A stretch of DNA of 6,085 bases from JBEKCP01 sp050014815 (GTDB lineage: Bacteria; Planctomycetota; Planctomycetia; Pirellulales; Thermoguttaceae): contig JBEKCP010000528.1 of assembly GCA_050014815.1 (NCBI GenBank), positions 1-6,085 of the forward strand. Direction: 5' to 3'. Made by a program: the position numbers and the translations under genes. The notes beneath the pieces are model-generated. The model was not told the origin of the DNA. It saw only the letters and a list, made by a program, of their open reading frames with translations, and did no database searches. Position 1 is the stretch's first letter; each line of letters begins with the position of its first letter. Positions 1 to 5,818 of the stretch are shown here, piece by piece.

Positions 1-1
1 G

Positions 2-1303
2 CGATCGAGCAACCCCGTCTATCGCAACCTGCTCTCGGTCGGGACCGGCCTGCCGCGCCTCGGCCAGATCCGGCGGCGGCTCACCGTCGACCACGGCTTG
101 CTCCTGGTCTATCTCTTCGGGGAGAACGGCGGGTACTTGCTGGCCGTCGGGGAAAGCTCCGAGCGGCTGTCGAAGCTGACCGTCGATGAGACCGCGGCCA
201 GAACGCTGGGCATCAAAGCCGGACCACTCACGGCCAGGCAGTTGCAGGCGGCACTGCTGAACGAGACCAAGACCGGAATCGTGCAACTCCTGGCCACCCC
301 CGAGACGGCCCTCCAGGCGACCTCGAAGCTGGCCGCCCTCTGGCCGCTGCTGATCCCGGAGGTCTGGCGCAAGGAGATCGCCGCCGGCCGGTTCAATCGC
401 CTGATCGTGATTCCCGACGGCCCGCTGGCCCTCTTGCCCATGGAGACCCTGGTGGTCGAGGTGGGGGATGACCCGAAATACGTGCTGGATCTCGGCGTGC
501 CGGTGATCTACGGCCCGTCGGCCACCGTGCTCTTCAACCTTGCCGACCCCGCCAGAATACGGAAGACCGAGGGGCACAATCCGGTCTTGACGGTTGGGGA
601 TCCCGTGTACCAGGGCAAGGGGGACGAGTCGGCCAGGCCCGGCGCCGGGGCCCTCGCATCCGTGACGTCCCGCTCGCGATACGCCGTGTTCGGCCAGAAG
701 CTCCCCTCGCTGCCCTTCTCCGGCGTGGAATCGACCTGGGTCGCCGAGGACTTCAATAAGGAAGGAATGAAGGCCACGCTCCTGGCGAAGGAGAACGCCA
801 CGGAGGCCAAGGTCCGCCAACAGATGGCCGGCAGCCGCATCATCCATCTTGCCTGCCACGGCCTGGCCGAACAGTCCTACGGCAATTTCTTCGGCGCACT
901 GATCCTCACGCCCGGGCCCAACGCCGACACCGACCCGTCGGACGACGGATTGCTGACGCTGGCCGAGATTTACGAATTGAATCTCAAGGGGTGCGAACTG
1001 TCGATCCTCAGCGCCTGCGAGACGAACTACGGCCCGCAGCAGCAGGGCGAAGGGGTTTGGGCCCTTTCGCGGGGGTTCCTGGTGGCCGGGTCGCGCCGCG
1101 TGGTGGCCAGCAATTGGCTGGTCGACGACGAGGCGGCCGCGAGCCTTGTCAGCTACTTCGCCGCCGGCGTAGCCCGGGGCGAGAAGCGCGGCCACGCCGA
1201 CTTTGCCCGCACCCTCTACGACGCCAAGCGCTGGGTCCGCCAGCAGGACAAGTGGCGGAGCCCGTTCTATTGGGGCACCTTCGTGCTGGTCGGGCCGCAG
1301 TAG
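2..1303 (+). CDS. CHAT-domain (caspase-like) protein, 5' end outside window
   Basis: The frame is open from base 2 to a TAG at 1301-1303, so the true start lies upstream. The TTG at 98 is not convincing as a start, because residues before it (RSSNPVYRNLLSVGTGLPRL, then a basic segment and GLLLVYLFGENGGYLLAVG) look like the usual lead-in to a CHAT domain. Within the domain I see RLIVIPDGPLALLPMETLV (421-477 region), the histidine motif RIIHLACHG with the putative catalytic His at 857-859, and LSILSACET with the putative catalytic Cys at 1016-1018. The domain then runs on through GEGVWALSRGFLVAGSRRVV and ends in SPFYWGTFVLVG, typical of a complete CHAT C-terminus. CHAT proteins are clan CD cysteine peptidase relatives, often fused to N-terminal TPR repeats; whether this one is cannot be seen. 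The dyad is intact, so proteolytic activity is plausible. Substrate and partners are unknown. It is followed by a lipoprotein gene on the same strand about 300 bases away. Confidence 0.9.
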   Translation, partial: RSSNPVYRNLLSVGTGLPRLGQIRRRLTVDHGLLLVYLFGENGGYLLAVGESSERLSKLTVDETAARTLGIKAGPLTARQLQAALLNETKTGIVQLLATPETALQATSKLAALWPLLIPEVWRKEIAAGRFNRLIVIPDGPLALLPMETLVVEVGDDPKYVLDLGVPVIYGPSATVLFNLADPARIRKTEGHNPVLTVGDPVYQGKGDESARPGAGALASVTSRSRYAVFGQKLPSLPFSGVESTWVAEDFNKEGMKATLLAKENATEAKVRQQMAGSRIIHLACHGLAEQSYGNFFGALILTPGPNADTDPSDDGLLTLAEIYELNLKGCELSILSACETNYGPQQQGEGVWALSRGFLVAGSRRVVASNWLVDDEAAASLVSYFAAGVARGEKRGHADFARTLYDAKRWVRQQDKWRSPFYWGTFVLVGPQ

Positions 1304-1367
1304 TCTCACACTGGTATGAGGCGCACGGCATAGGCCGTAAAGACTTCAAGATCAAGAGGGCCGTCCG

Positions 1368-1543
1368 ATGAGCGGTTTTGTGATCTGCATCCGCAGCGAC
1401 AGTAATCCGGCAAGCCTGATCCTGGGCAAAGTCTACCGCAAGTTGCCCGATGCCGAGGCGGAAAAACACGATATGCCCGCGGGCCGTTGACAGCGGAAGC
1501 CCTTTGGCCGAAAATGCACCATCTGCCGTCCGCACGGAAACGC
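1368..1543 (+). pseudogene. Small conserved-type ORF, apparently decayed by frameshifts
   Basis: An ATG at 1368 with a GAGGG seven bases upstream opens a 40-codon frame ending at TGA 1488-1490 (MSGFVICIRSDSNPASLILG, then KVYRKLPDAEAEKHDMPAGR). The pattern of a short hydrophobic start, then PASL, then KVYR.LPD.EAE, resembles from memory an unnamed family of roughly 60-75-residue bacterial proteins. That family usually continues with something like M.RV.DESGEDYLYPA. Here the frame stops just where that part should follow. Pieces of it seem to continue in the other two plus frames: PRAVDSG around 1475-1495, then EALWPKMHHLP from 1496. This suggests a once longer gene broken by at least two small indels. 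Alternatively it is a genuine 40-residue peptide, or chance. The family recognition is memory-based and the out-of-frame pieces are short, so confidence is modest. Confidence 0.4.
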
Positions 1544-1585
1544 ACTGCCGCACGCCGGCAAGCAACGGACGGTTGTCGCCTGTCA

Positions 1586-1593
1586 AAAGGAGG
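1586..1593 (+). promoter_or_regulatory. Strong ribosome binding site of the coiled-coil lipoprotein gene
   Basis: AAAGGAGG lies six bases before the ATG at 1600. It is close to a perfect anti-16S match and decides the start: the same frame is open further up, to an ATG at 1450, but that extension has no such site. Confidence 0.85.
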
Positions 1594-1599
1594 AATGCG

Positions 1600-2172
1600 A
1601 TGGTCCCGACAATGGTGAAGCGAGCGGTCATGGGTGCGGCGCTGGCGGCGTGGATGCTCGGAGTGCCCGGCTGCGTAAAGCAGTCCGAGTACGACGCCAA
1701 GGTGGGCGAGCTGAAGAAGCTGGCGGAGAAGTCGGCGAAGGCCGAGGAGAACGCGGCCCAGCTCCAGAAGGACCTCGATCTTACCAAGGCCGATGCTGAC
1801 AAGGCCGAGCAGGCCAGAAAGGATATCGAGGCCAAGATCACGACGCTGGAGCAGGAAAACGCCGACTCGAAGGACCAGGTCAAAAAGTTGGGCAAGGACC
1901 TCGACGCGGCCAAGAGCGACGGCGAGAAGGCCGAACAGGCCAAGAAGGATGCGGAAGCCAGGGTCAAGACGCTGGACCAGGACAACGCCGACCTGAAGGA
2001 GCAAGTCAAGAAGGTGGCCCAGCTTCAGAAGGACCTCGACGCGGCCAAGAGCCGGTGCGACAAGTCCGAACAGGCCAACAAGGACGCGGCAGCCAAGATC
2101 CAGAAGCTCGAACAGGAAAACACCGACCTGAAGAAGCAGCTTTCCAAGCCCGGGGTCCCGGAGAAAAAATAG
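1600..2172 (+). CDS. Coiled-coil repeat lipoprotein, about 190 residues
   Basis: The start at 1600 is chosen for its excellent ribosome binding site and because it gives a proper lipoprotein leader: MVPTMVKRAVMG with a basic n-region, a short hydrophobic stretch, and a lipobox-like LGVPGC with Cys at residue 25. Proline at -2 is unusual, but the overall shape fits signal peptidase II processing. ATG 1612 (residue 5) is an alternative start. From about residue 26 the protein is highly charged (Lys, Glu, Asp, Ala, Gln) and predicted to be a long alpha-helical coiled coil. It contains three tandem units starting KDLD at residues 57, 99 and 144. It ends in KPGVPEKK with no membrane segment. It is probably an envelope-anchored structural or spacer protein of the Lpp-like shape, but I see no recognisable family signature and assign no specific function. 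A second Cys occurs at about residue 153 (SRCDK). The stop lies 12 bases from the stop of the opposing folD. Confidence 0.85.
   Translation: MVPTMVKRAVMGAALAAWMLGVPGCVKQSEYDAKVGELKKLAEKSAKAEENAAQLQKDLDLTKADADKAEQARKDIEAKITTLEQENADSKDQVKKLGKDLDAAKSDGEKAEQAKKDAEARVKTLDQDNADLKEQVKKVAQLQKDLDAAKSRCDKSEQANKDAAAKIQKLEQENTDLKKQLSKPGVPEKK
1768..2154 (+). repeat. Three tandem coding repeats in the coiled-coil lipoprotein
   Basis: Units begin with AAGGACCTCGA at 1768, 1894 and 2029, giving periods of 126 and 135 bases (42 and 45 codons). Each encodes KDLD, then a K.EQA.KD block, then a segment ending in NADLK-like residues and a KK or K/Q-rich end. The second unit is longer by three codons: it carries an added VAQLQ-type segment before the third unit, and the same QLQ precedes the first. 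The copies differ at many bases, so this is an old duplication rather than a recent slippage product. Confidence 0.85.
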
Positions 2173-2184
2173 TCCGACACGAAT

Positions 2185-3051
2185 TCACGCCGTCTGCTGC
2201 CGGGCGGCGGCAAGGGTGTTGCGCAGGAGCATGGCGATGGTCAGGGGGCCGACGCCGCCGGGGACCGGCGTGATCTGGCCGGCCACCTGGCGGACCGCCT
2301 CGAAATCGACGTCGCCCACCAGGCCGGCGTCCGTCCGGTTGATGCCCACGTCCACCACGACCGCCCCGGCACGCACCATGTCGGCGGTAACGAACTTCGC
2401 CCGGCCGATCGCCACGATCAGGATGTCGGCCCGGCGGGCTACCTCCGGGAGATTGCGGGTGCGGCTGTGGCAGACGGTCACGGTGGCGTCGCCGCCGGGG
2501 CCCTTCTGCATGAGCATCGCGGCCATCGGCTTGCCGACGATCTCGCTCCGGCCGAGGATGACGACGTGGGCCCCGGCGATCGGCACCCCGCTGCGGATCA
2601 AGAGCTGCTGGACCCCGTGGGGCGTACACGGCAGGAACCGCGGCCGCCCCTGCACGATCCGGCCCACGTTCTCGGGGTGGAAGGCGTCGACGTCCTTGCG
2701 GGGATCGACGGCGTCCAGCACCCGGGTCTGGTCGATCCCCTTGGGCAGCGGCAGTTGGACCAGGATGCCATGGACGGCCGCGTCGTGGTTCAACTGGTCC
2801 ACCAGGGCCAGCAGCCCGTCGGTCGTCGTGGCGGCGGCGGGCAGCCGGTGCAGCCGGCTGGCCAGTCCATTCTGGCCGCAGGCCTTCTGCTTGTTGCGGA
2901 CATAGACCTGGCTGCCGGGGTCTTCGCCGACCAGGACGGCGGCCAGGCAGGGGACCACGCCCGTGCGACCGGTGAACTCGGCCACTTCCCGGGCGATTTC
3001 AGCCCGAATCTGCTCGGCCATGGCCTTGCCATCGAGGATAGTTGCCGTCAT
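2185..3051 (-). CDS. folD: Bifunctional methylenetetrahydrofolate dehydrogenase / methenyltetrahydrofolate cyclohydrolase
   Basis: FolD interconverts 5,10-methylene-, 5,10-methenyl- and 10-formyl-tetrahydrofolate in the cytoplasm, using NADP+, and supplies one-carbon units for purines and formyl-methionine. The 288-residue product has the normal family length and no gaps. Visible hallmarks in order are GEDPGSQVYVRNKQKACGQN with the catalytic pair Tyr50 and Lys54, then GILVQLPLP with Gln99. Next come KDVDAFHPENVG with Asp122, the Rossmann-fold segment VVILGRSEIVGKPMAAML, TVCHSRT, VVDVGIN, and the C-terminal signature PVPGGVGPLTIAMLLRNTL. The ATG at 3049-3051 is supported by AGGAG six bases upstream. 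The gene stands alone on the minus strand. It converges on the lipoprotein gene and is separated from the upstream minus-strand gene by a gap with terminator-like hairpins, so it probably has its own promoter in 3052-3210, although I cannot define the boxes. Confidence 0.98.
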   Translation of the reverse strand: MTATILDGKAMAEQIRAEIAREVAEFTGRTGVVPCLAAVLVGEDPGSQVYVRNKQKACGQNGLASRLHRLPAAATTTDGLLALVDQLNHDAAVHGILVQLPLPKGIDQTRVLDAVDPRKDVDAFHPENVGRIVQGRPRFLPCTPHGVQQLLIRSGVPIAGAHVVILGRSEIVGKPMAAMLMQKGPGGDATVTVCHSRTRNLPEVARRADILIVAIGRAKFVTADMVRAGAVVVDVGINRTDAGLVGDVDFEAVRQVAGQITPVPGGVGPLTIAMLLRNTLAAARQQTA

Positions 3052-3057
3052 GGAAGG

Positions 3058-3062
3058 CTCCT
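3058..3062 (-). promoter_or_regulatory. folD ribosome binding site
   Basis: On the minus strand AGGAG sits six bases before the folD ATG (3051), fixing that start. Confidence 0.8.
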
Positions 3063-3100
3063 GGGGTTTTGTGAACCGTCTTTTCTTGTTAGCCGTTCAC

Positions 3101-3182
3101 GGGGGACTGTCCCGATTTTCGCGGAGGGGACGACCCAACCATGAAAGCAAACCGATTTCGCCGCGAAAATGGGACTGTCCCC
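3101..3182. repeat. 82-bp inverted-repeat element with GGGACTGTCCC cores
   Basis: Two arms, 3101-3124 and 3161-3182, are inverted copies of each other. Each joins a near-palindromic core GGGACTGTCCC (3103-3113 and 3171-3181) to a CCGCGAAAAT flank (read inverted on the left, direct at 3161-3170). The arms differ only by one extra C/G between core and flank and by the central T/A of the core. The 36-base middle carries no gene. Similar GGGGACTGTCCC motifs next to AAAAT are, from memory, common as dispersed REP-like or miniature elements in planctomycete and other genomes. Short peptides such as RGTVPIFAEG translated from them are frequent false ORFs. No transposase is in the window. The element lies in the folD upstream region. 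Confidence 0.75.
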
Positions 3183-3215
3183 TTCGGCCGCTAATGTTAG
3201 GGTAAATCCCCCTCC

Positions 3216-3254
3216 AAAAAAGAGAAAGCCTCGCCGCCCGAAGGCAAAACGAGG
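3216..3254 (-). terminator. Rho-independent terminator of the PEP-CTERM gene
   Basis: Read on the minus strand, downstream of the stop at 3311, CCTCG (3254-3250) pairs with CGAGG (3233-3229). Inside these an inner GCC/GGC stem closes a TTCG tetraloop. A T-rich tract CTTTCTCTTTTTT follows (3228-3216). Position, stem, tetraloop and T-tail all fit an intrinsic terminator for the exported-protein genes, ending transcription before folD. Confidence 0.75.
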
Positions 3255-3282
3255 TTTTCCCGAGCTTGGTCACAATCAAACT

Positions 3283-3304
3283 GGGCCCTGTTCGTCGCGG
3301 GCCC
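3283..3304 (-). terminator. GGGCCC hairpin just after the PEP-CTERM stop codon
   Basis: GGGCCC occurs at 3283-3288 and 3299-3304 with a 10-base loop, so a 6-bp all-GC stem can form in the transcript seven bases after the TAA (3311-3313). On the minus strand only AGTTTGATT follows, a poor T-tract. It may be a weak terminator, a pause site, or a 3'-end protecting hairpin ahead of the better terminator at 3216-3254. Confidence 0.35.
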
Positions 3305-3310
3305 TCCGAC

Positions 3311-4378
3311 TTAAGAAACCGTCCGCATCCGCTTGCGGCGGATCACCGCCAGGCCGACCGCCACGGCGCCGGCGCCCAACAGGGCCAGCGTGGTCGGCTC
3401 GGGCACCGCGGCAGTCATCGTGGCAAAATCGGCGCCGTTGGCGCCGCTGGCCCCGGTCGCGTTGGCATCCACCACCGCCCAGACCGTATAGCCGTCCGTG
3501 TCGTTGTTGGTGTAGTAGCCCCAATCCCCGATCAGGCCGCTCAAACTCCCGGAATTCGCGGGTTGGGCACGGAACGTCGCCCATGACTCGCCGGCGCTGC
3601 CTACAGTCTGGCCGGCAAAGGCGGCCCCGGTCCCGGCCTTCTGCCAGATCGTGCCGCTCAAGCTACTGTTATGGTTCAGGTAGCCGAGGAACAGGTTGCC
3701 AGCGGAGGCGGCCGCCGAACCGGTCTGGTCGCCAAACATCGAGGGATCGTAATTCAACTGCACGACCAAATCGCTGCCGGGAGTCGCGCCCTTGAGGTTC
3801 ACGATGTCGCTGGCCAGGAAGCCCGAGCCCCCGAGGTGTTGGAGGTCGGGGGTGGTCGGCTGGCGCCACTGCGTGGTGACATTGAGGCCGCCGGTCTGGG
3901 CGGTCCATTCCGGGATGGTCGCCGTGGACCCGGGCCAGTTGGCGCTCAACGGCCTGAAACTGCTATTGCTGGTTGTCGTGGCGAGGGCCAGCAGGGCGCT
4001 CGACAGGGGGCCGGTCAATTGGCCGCTGGGCACTAAGCCGTGGAGGACGATGTCGCCGGCGGCCTGCGTCACGCCCACCCATGGAATATTCGACGCGTAG
4101 CTCCCGCCGGAGGCGTTCCCGAGGCCCACGTTGACCGCGGGCATGGTCAGGATGCCGCTCGATATGGCCAGGTTGCCCGTGCCGCCGCCCATGTTGATAC
4201 GCGGCCCGACGCCGCTGGCGTTCATCAGTGCTTCCTCGGCAACGACACCGCCGCCGACGAGGTCAATCGTGCCGCCTGGATCGATCGTTCCCGCACCGTT
4301 GAAGAAGAGGCTTATCGAATTCGAGCCGTTTTTGCCGATCGTGCCCGTGCTGCCGCCGTGACGGTCGGGATCGTGGTG
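3311..4378 (-). CDS. C-terminal part of a large PEP-CTERM secreted protein (second frame)
   Basis: This frame is open from just after a TAG at 4379-4381 down to TAA at 3311-3313, about 355 codons. Its first ATG is at 4225 (304 residues), preceded by GAGGA seven bases away. It ends in a textbook PEP-CTERM tail: VPEPTTLALLGAGAVAVGLA followed by VIRRKR, that is, the PEP motif (codons 3395-3403), a transmembrane helix and a basic cluster. Such tails are recognised by exosortases at the cell envelope. The rest is Gly/Ser/Thr/Asn-rich, beta-type sequence, with DLVVQLNYDPSMFGDQ and a stretch IGDWGYYTNNDTDGYTVWAV. The latter is like the C-terminal modules of other planctomycete PEP-CTERM proteins. 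There is no signal peptide at ATG 4225, and sensible, compositionally matching sequence (SISLFFNGAGTIDPGGTIDL) lies upstream of it. I therefore read this as the second half of the gene starting at 5736, reached by a -1 shift. Confidence 0.8.
   Translation of the reverse strand, partial: HHDPDRHGGSTGTIGKNGSNSISLFFNGAGTIDPGGTIDLVGGGVVAEEALMNASGVGPRINMGGGTGNLAISSGILTMPAVNVGLGNASGGSYASNIPWVGVTQAAGDIVLHGLVPSGQLTGPLSSALLALATTTSNSSFRPLSANWPGSTATIPEWTAQTGGLNVTTQWRQPTTPDLQHLGGSGFLASDIVNLKGATPGSDLVVQLNYDPSMFGDQTGSAAASAGNLFLGYLNHNSSLSGTIWQKAGTGAAFAGQTVGSAGESWATFRAQPANSGSLSGLIGDWGYYTNNDTDGYTVWAVVDANATGASGANGADFATMTAAVPEPTTLALLGAGAVAVGLAVIRRKRMRTVS
4312..4378 (-). other. Frame junction between the two halves of the PEP-CTERM gene
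   Basis: Both minus-strand frames are open together only in this 67-base interval: the first frame stops at TAA 4312-4314 and the second is closed above 4378 by TAG. Any join must fall here and needs a -1 shift (one base missing, or two extra). Adding one G near 4352-4358 would read PTVTAGSTGTIGKNGSNS and give a continuous low-complexity beta-repeat sequence. A run of five A on the minus strand (4329-4333) is a second possible slip site. Confidence 0.7.
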
Positions 4379-5736
4379 CTACTGTCAAGATTAGAGTCGC
4401 CGGTAATGGCCAGGGACAAGACCGTGCCCGTCATGATGTTGGACGCGACCTGGACCTGGGCGAGCGTCAACTGCCGCTGCTGGACGATGCTGCCGCTCAT
4501 GGCGAGGCTCTTGGTGCCGCCGGTGTCGCCCGAGTTGCCGATGTTGGCCACATTGAGGGTGCCGCTGAAGGTGGCGCCCGGCGTGGCGTTGGACTGGATG
4601 CCGACCTGGATGTTCAGGTAGCCCGAGCTCGGGCCTGGGTGTGCGCTCTGCCCGAGGTAGGAGGTGCCGCCCAGGGCCAGGCCCGTGAAATTGGTCTGGG
4701 CCGTAACGAAGCTGCCGTTGCCGCTGGTGGCGTTGGCGGAGATCGTAAAGCCGGTGTTATTCGAGGTGGTGACGGTGAGGGCGCCGCCGCTGTCGTTGCT
4801 GATGTACCCGGTGCTGCCCAGGAGCAATCGCCCGAGGCTTAGGGTTGTGCTCGGGTTCAGGTTGAGGATCGAGTTATCGGCGATAGCGTTGGAGCCGTTG
4901 TACGTGATCGTTACGGGCTTGTCGGGCTTGCCGCCGGCTCCCGACTGCTGACCCGAATAGCTTGTACCGTTGGACTGGTATGCCCCGGAGTAGACGGGGC
5001 TCGCGTCGGTGCCCATGTACGCCTGATGGATGTCAATCTGGGTGTTTGCCCCAGTCGTCAAGCCAGCGGTGGTGTACGTATACCACGTTGTGCCAAGCGG
5101 AATATCGAAGTAGCCGCTGCCCTGGGGCCCGCCCTTGCCGCTGACGCCCGCGCTTGTCTCCGCTACAACGCCGCCGTGCGTAAAGCCCGCGTTCACTACC
5201 GTGATGTAGTTGTACCAATTCGGCGAGGCGCTCAGGTTGGGCACCGCGCTGGTATACGTCCCGCCCACGGTCCCGACGCCGGCCGTGATGGTCTGCAAGC
5301 CGCCAGAGAAGAAGGCGCCGGCCGCGTTGTTGGGGCTGCTCCCAAAGTCGCCGGCGAGCTGAACCGCGCCCCACCCGCTACCCTTTTGAGCGTTGTTCTC
5401 GACGCCGGCCCAACTGCCGTAATTCGTGTCGAAGGTGCCCTTTAGGGAGGTCCCTGTGTTCGAGATTGACAGAAAGTCGTTGCCTCCCCAGTAGGCGCTG
5501 CTCGAATTTGACGCCGGAACAGCCGCGTAGATGACGAACGGGATCTCGACCGCGCCCGACGAGGCCTGTTGCGTGATGCTCACGCTGTAGCTCTTTACGC
5601 CATTGGTGCCGGCGGCGGTGCTGATGGTGTACCCAGTTCCTGAGACCGGCTCCAGAAAGTACATGAAGCCCGCATTAGCAGCGCCGGCACTCGAGAGCAC
5701 CAATGCCGCAACGGATAGCACAATCAGGCGTTTCAT
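4312..5736 (-). CDS. N-terminal part of a large secreted PEP-CTERM protein (first frame)
   Basis: The start is placed at ATG 5734-5736, nine bases after GAGG. The ATG two codons upstream (5742) is only three bases from that site, and a further extension to 5799 adds an unlikely leader. The product begins with a classic Sec signal peptide (MKRLIVLSVAALVLSSAGAA, then NA, cleavage likely after Ala22 before GFMYF). The mature part is rich in Ser, Gly, Thr, Asn and Ala with almost no Cys, as in extracellular beta proteins. Residues about 297-418 (STTLSLGRLLLGSTGYIS to the SGTLNVANIG region) resemble a choice-of-anchor D or ASH-like immunoglobulin sandwich. A second similar unit (RQLTLAQVQVASN, then GTVLSLAITGDSN) begins near residue 421 and is cut by the frame change. 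The frame ends at TAA 4312-4314 in an out-of-character basic tail (ARARSAKTARIR), a sign that the real protein leaves this frame earlier. Joined with the other half it would be about 808 residues. Confidence 0.8.
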   Translation of the reverse strand: MKRLIVLSVAALVLSSAGAANAGFMYFLEPVSGTGYTISTAAGTNGVKSYSVSITQQASSGAVEIPFVIYAAVPASNSSSAYWGGNDFLSISNTGTSLKGTFDTNYGSWAGVENNAQKGSGWGAVQLAGDFGSSPNNAAGAFFSGGLQTITAGVGTVGGTYTSAVPNLSASPNWYNYITVVNAGFTHGGVVAETSAGVSGKGGPQGSGYFDIPLGTTWYTYTTAGLTTGANTQIDIHQAYMGTDASPVYSGAYQSNGTSYSGQQSGAGGKPDKPVTITYNGSNAIADNSILNLNPSTTLSLGRLLLGSTGYISNDSGGALTVTTSNNTGFTISANATSGNGSFVTAQTNFTGLALGGTSYLGQSAHPGPSSGYLNIQVGIQSNATPGATFSGTLNVANIGNSGDTGGTKSLAMSGSIVQQRQLTLAQVQVASNIMTGTVLSLAITGDSNLDSSTTIPTVTAAARARSAKTARIR

Positions 5737-5745
5737 CTTCATTTT

Positions 5746-5749
5746 CCTC
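5746..5749 (-). promoter_or_regulatory. Ribosome binding site of the large PEP-CTERM gene
   Basis: GAGG on the minus strand lies nine bases before ATG 5736 and three before ATG 5742. The spacing favours 5736 as the start, giving a signal peptide that begins MKRL. Confidence 0.6.
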
Positions 5750-5818
5750 GTGCTGGACGGGTCGAGAGGCTGATTCTTGGAGAAAAGTGCCTTCGGCAAA
5801 ATCCTTGGTCGAAACTCG

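Noticed and set aside
98..100. TTG at 98 as the CHAT gene start
   Set aside because: The frame is open to the window edge and the upstream residues look like normal CHAT lead-in sequence, so the gene is simply truncated by the window.
1450..1599. N-terminal extension of the lipoprotein frame to ATG 1450
   Set aside because: It lacks a good ribosome binding site, would bury the signal peptide and lipobox, and overlaps the decayed small ORF. The strong AAAGGAGG at 1586 points to 1600.
1149..2009. Long minus-strand ORFs antisense to the CHAT and lipoprotein genes
   Set aside because: Their Leu/Ser/Ala-rich or Arg-rich sequences are mirror products of GC-rich coding DNA and show no domain; the plus-strand genes have clear motifs.
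1768..2154. Possible CRISPR array because of regularly spaced repeats
   Set aside because: Periods are 126 and 135 bases, in frame, and the whole unit is conserved at protein level; there are no repeat/spacer boundaries.
2216..3144. Plus-strand ORFs opposite folD
   Set aside because: They are shadows of the unmistakable FolD frame; the end of one reads SRGTVPIFAEG, a common false peptide from the inverted-repeat element.
3097..3279. 60-codon minus-strand ORF across the inverted repeat
   Set aside because: Its RGQSHFRGE-type peptide is derived from the repeat, it includes the terminator region, and there is no ribosome binding site.
4223..4225. ATG 4225 as the start of an independent PEP-CTERM gene
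   Set aside because: A GAGGA lies at a good distance, but the product would have no signal peptide although it carries an exosortase tail, and matching protein sequence continues upstream in frame.
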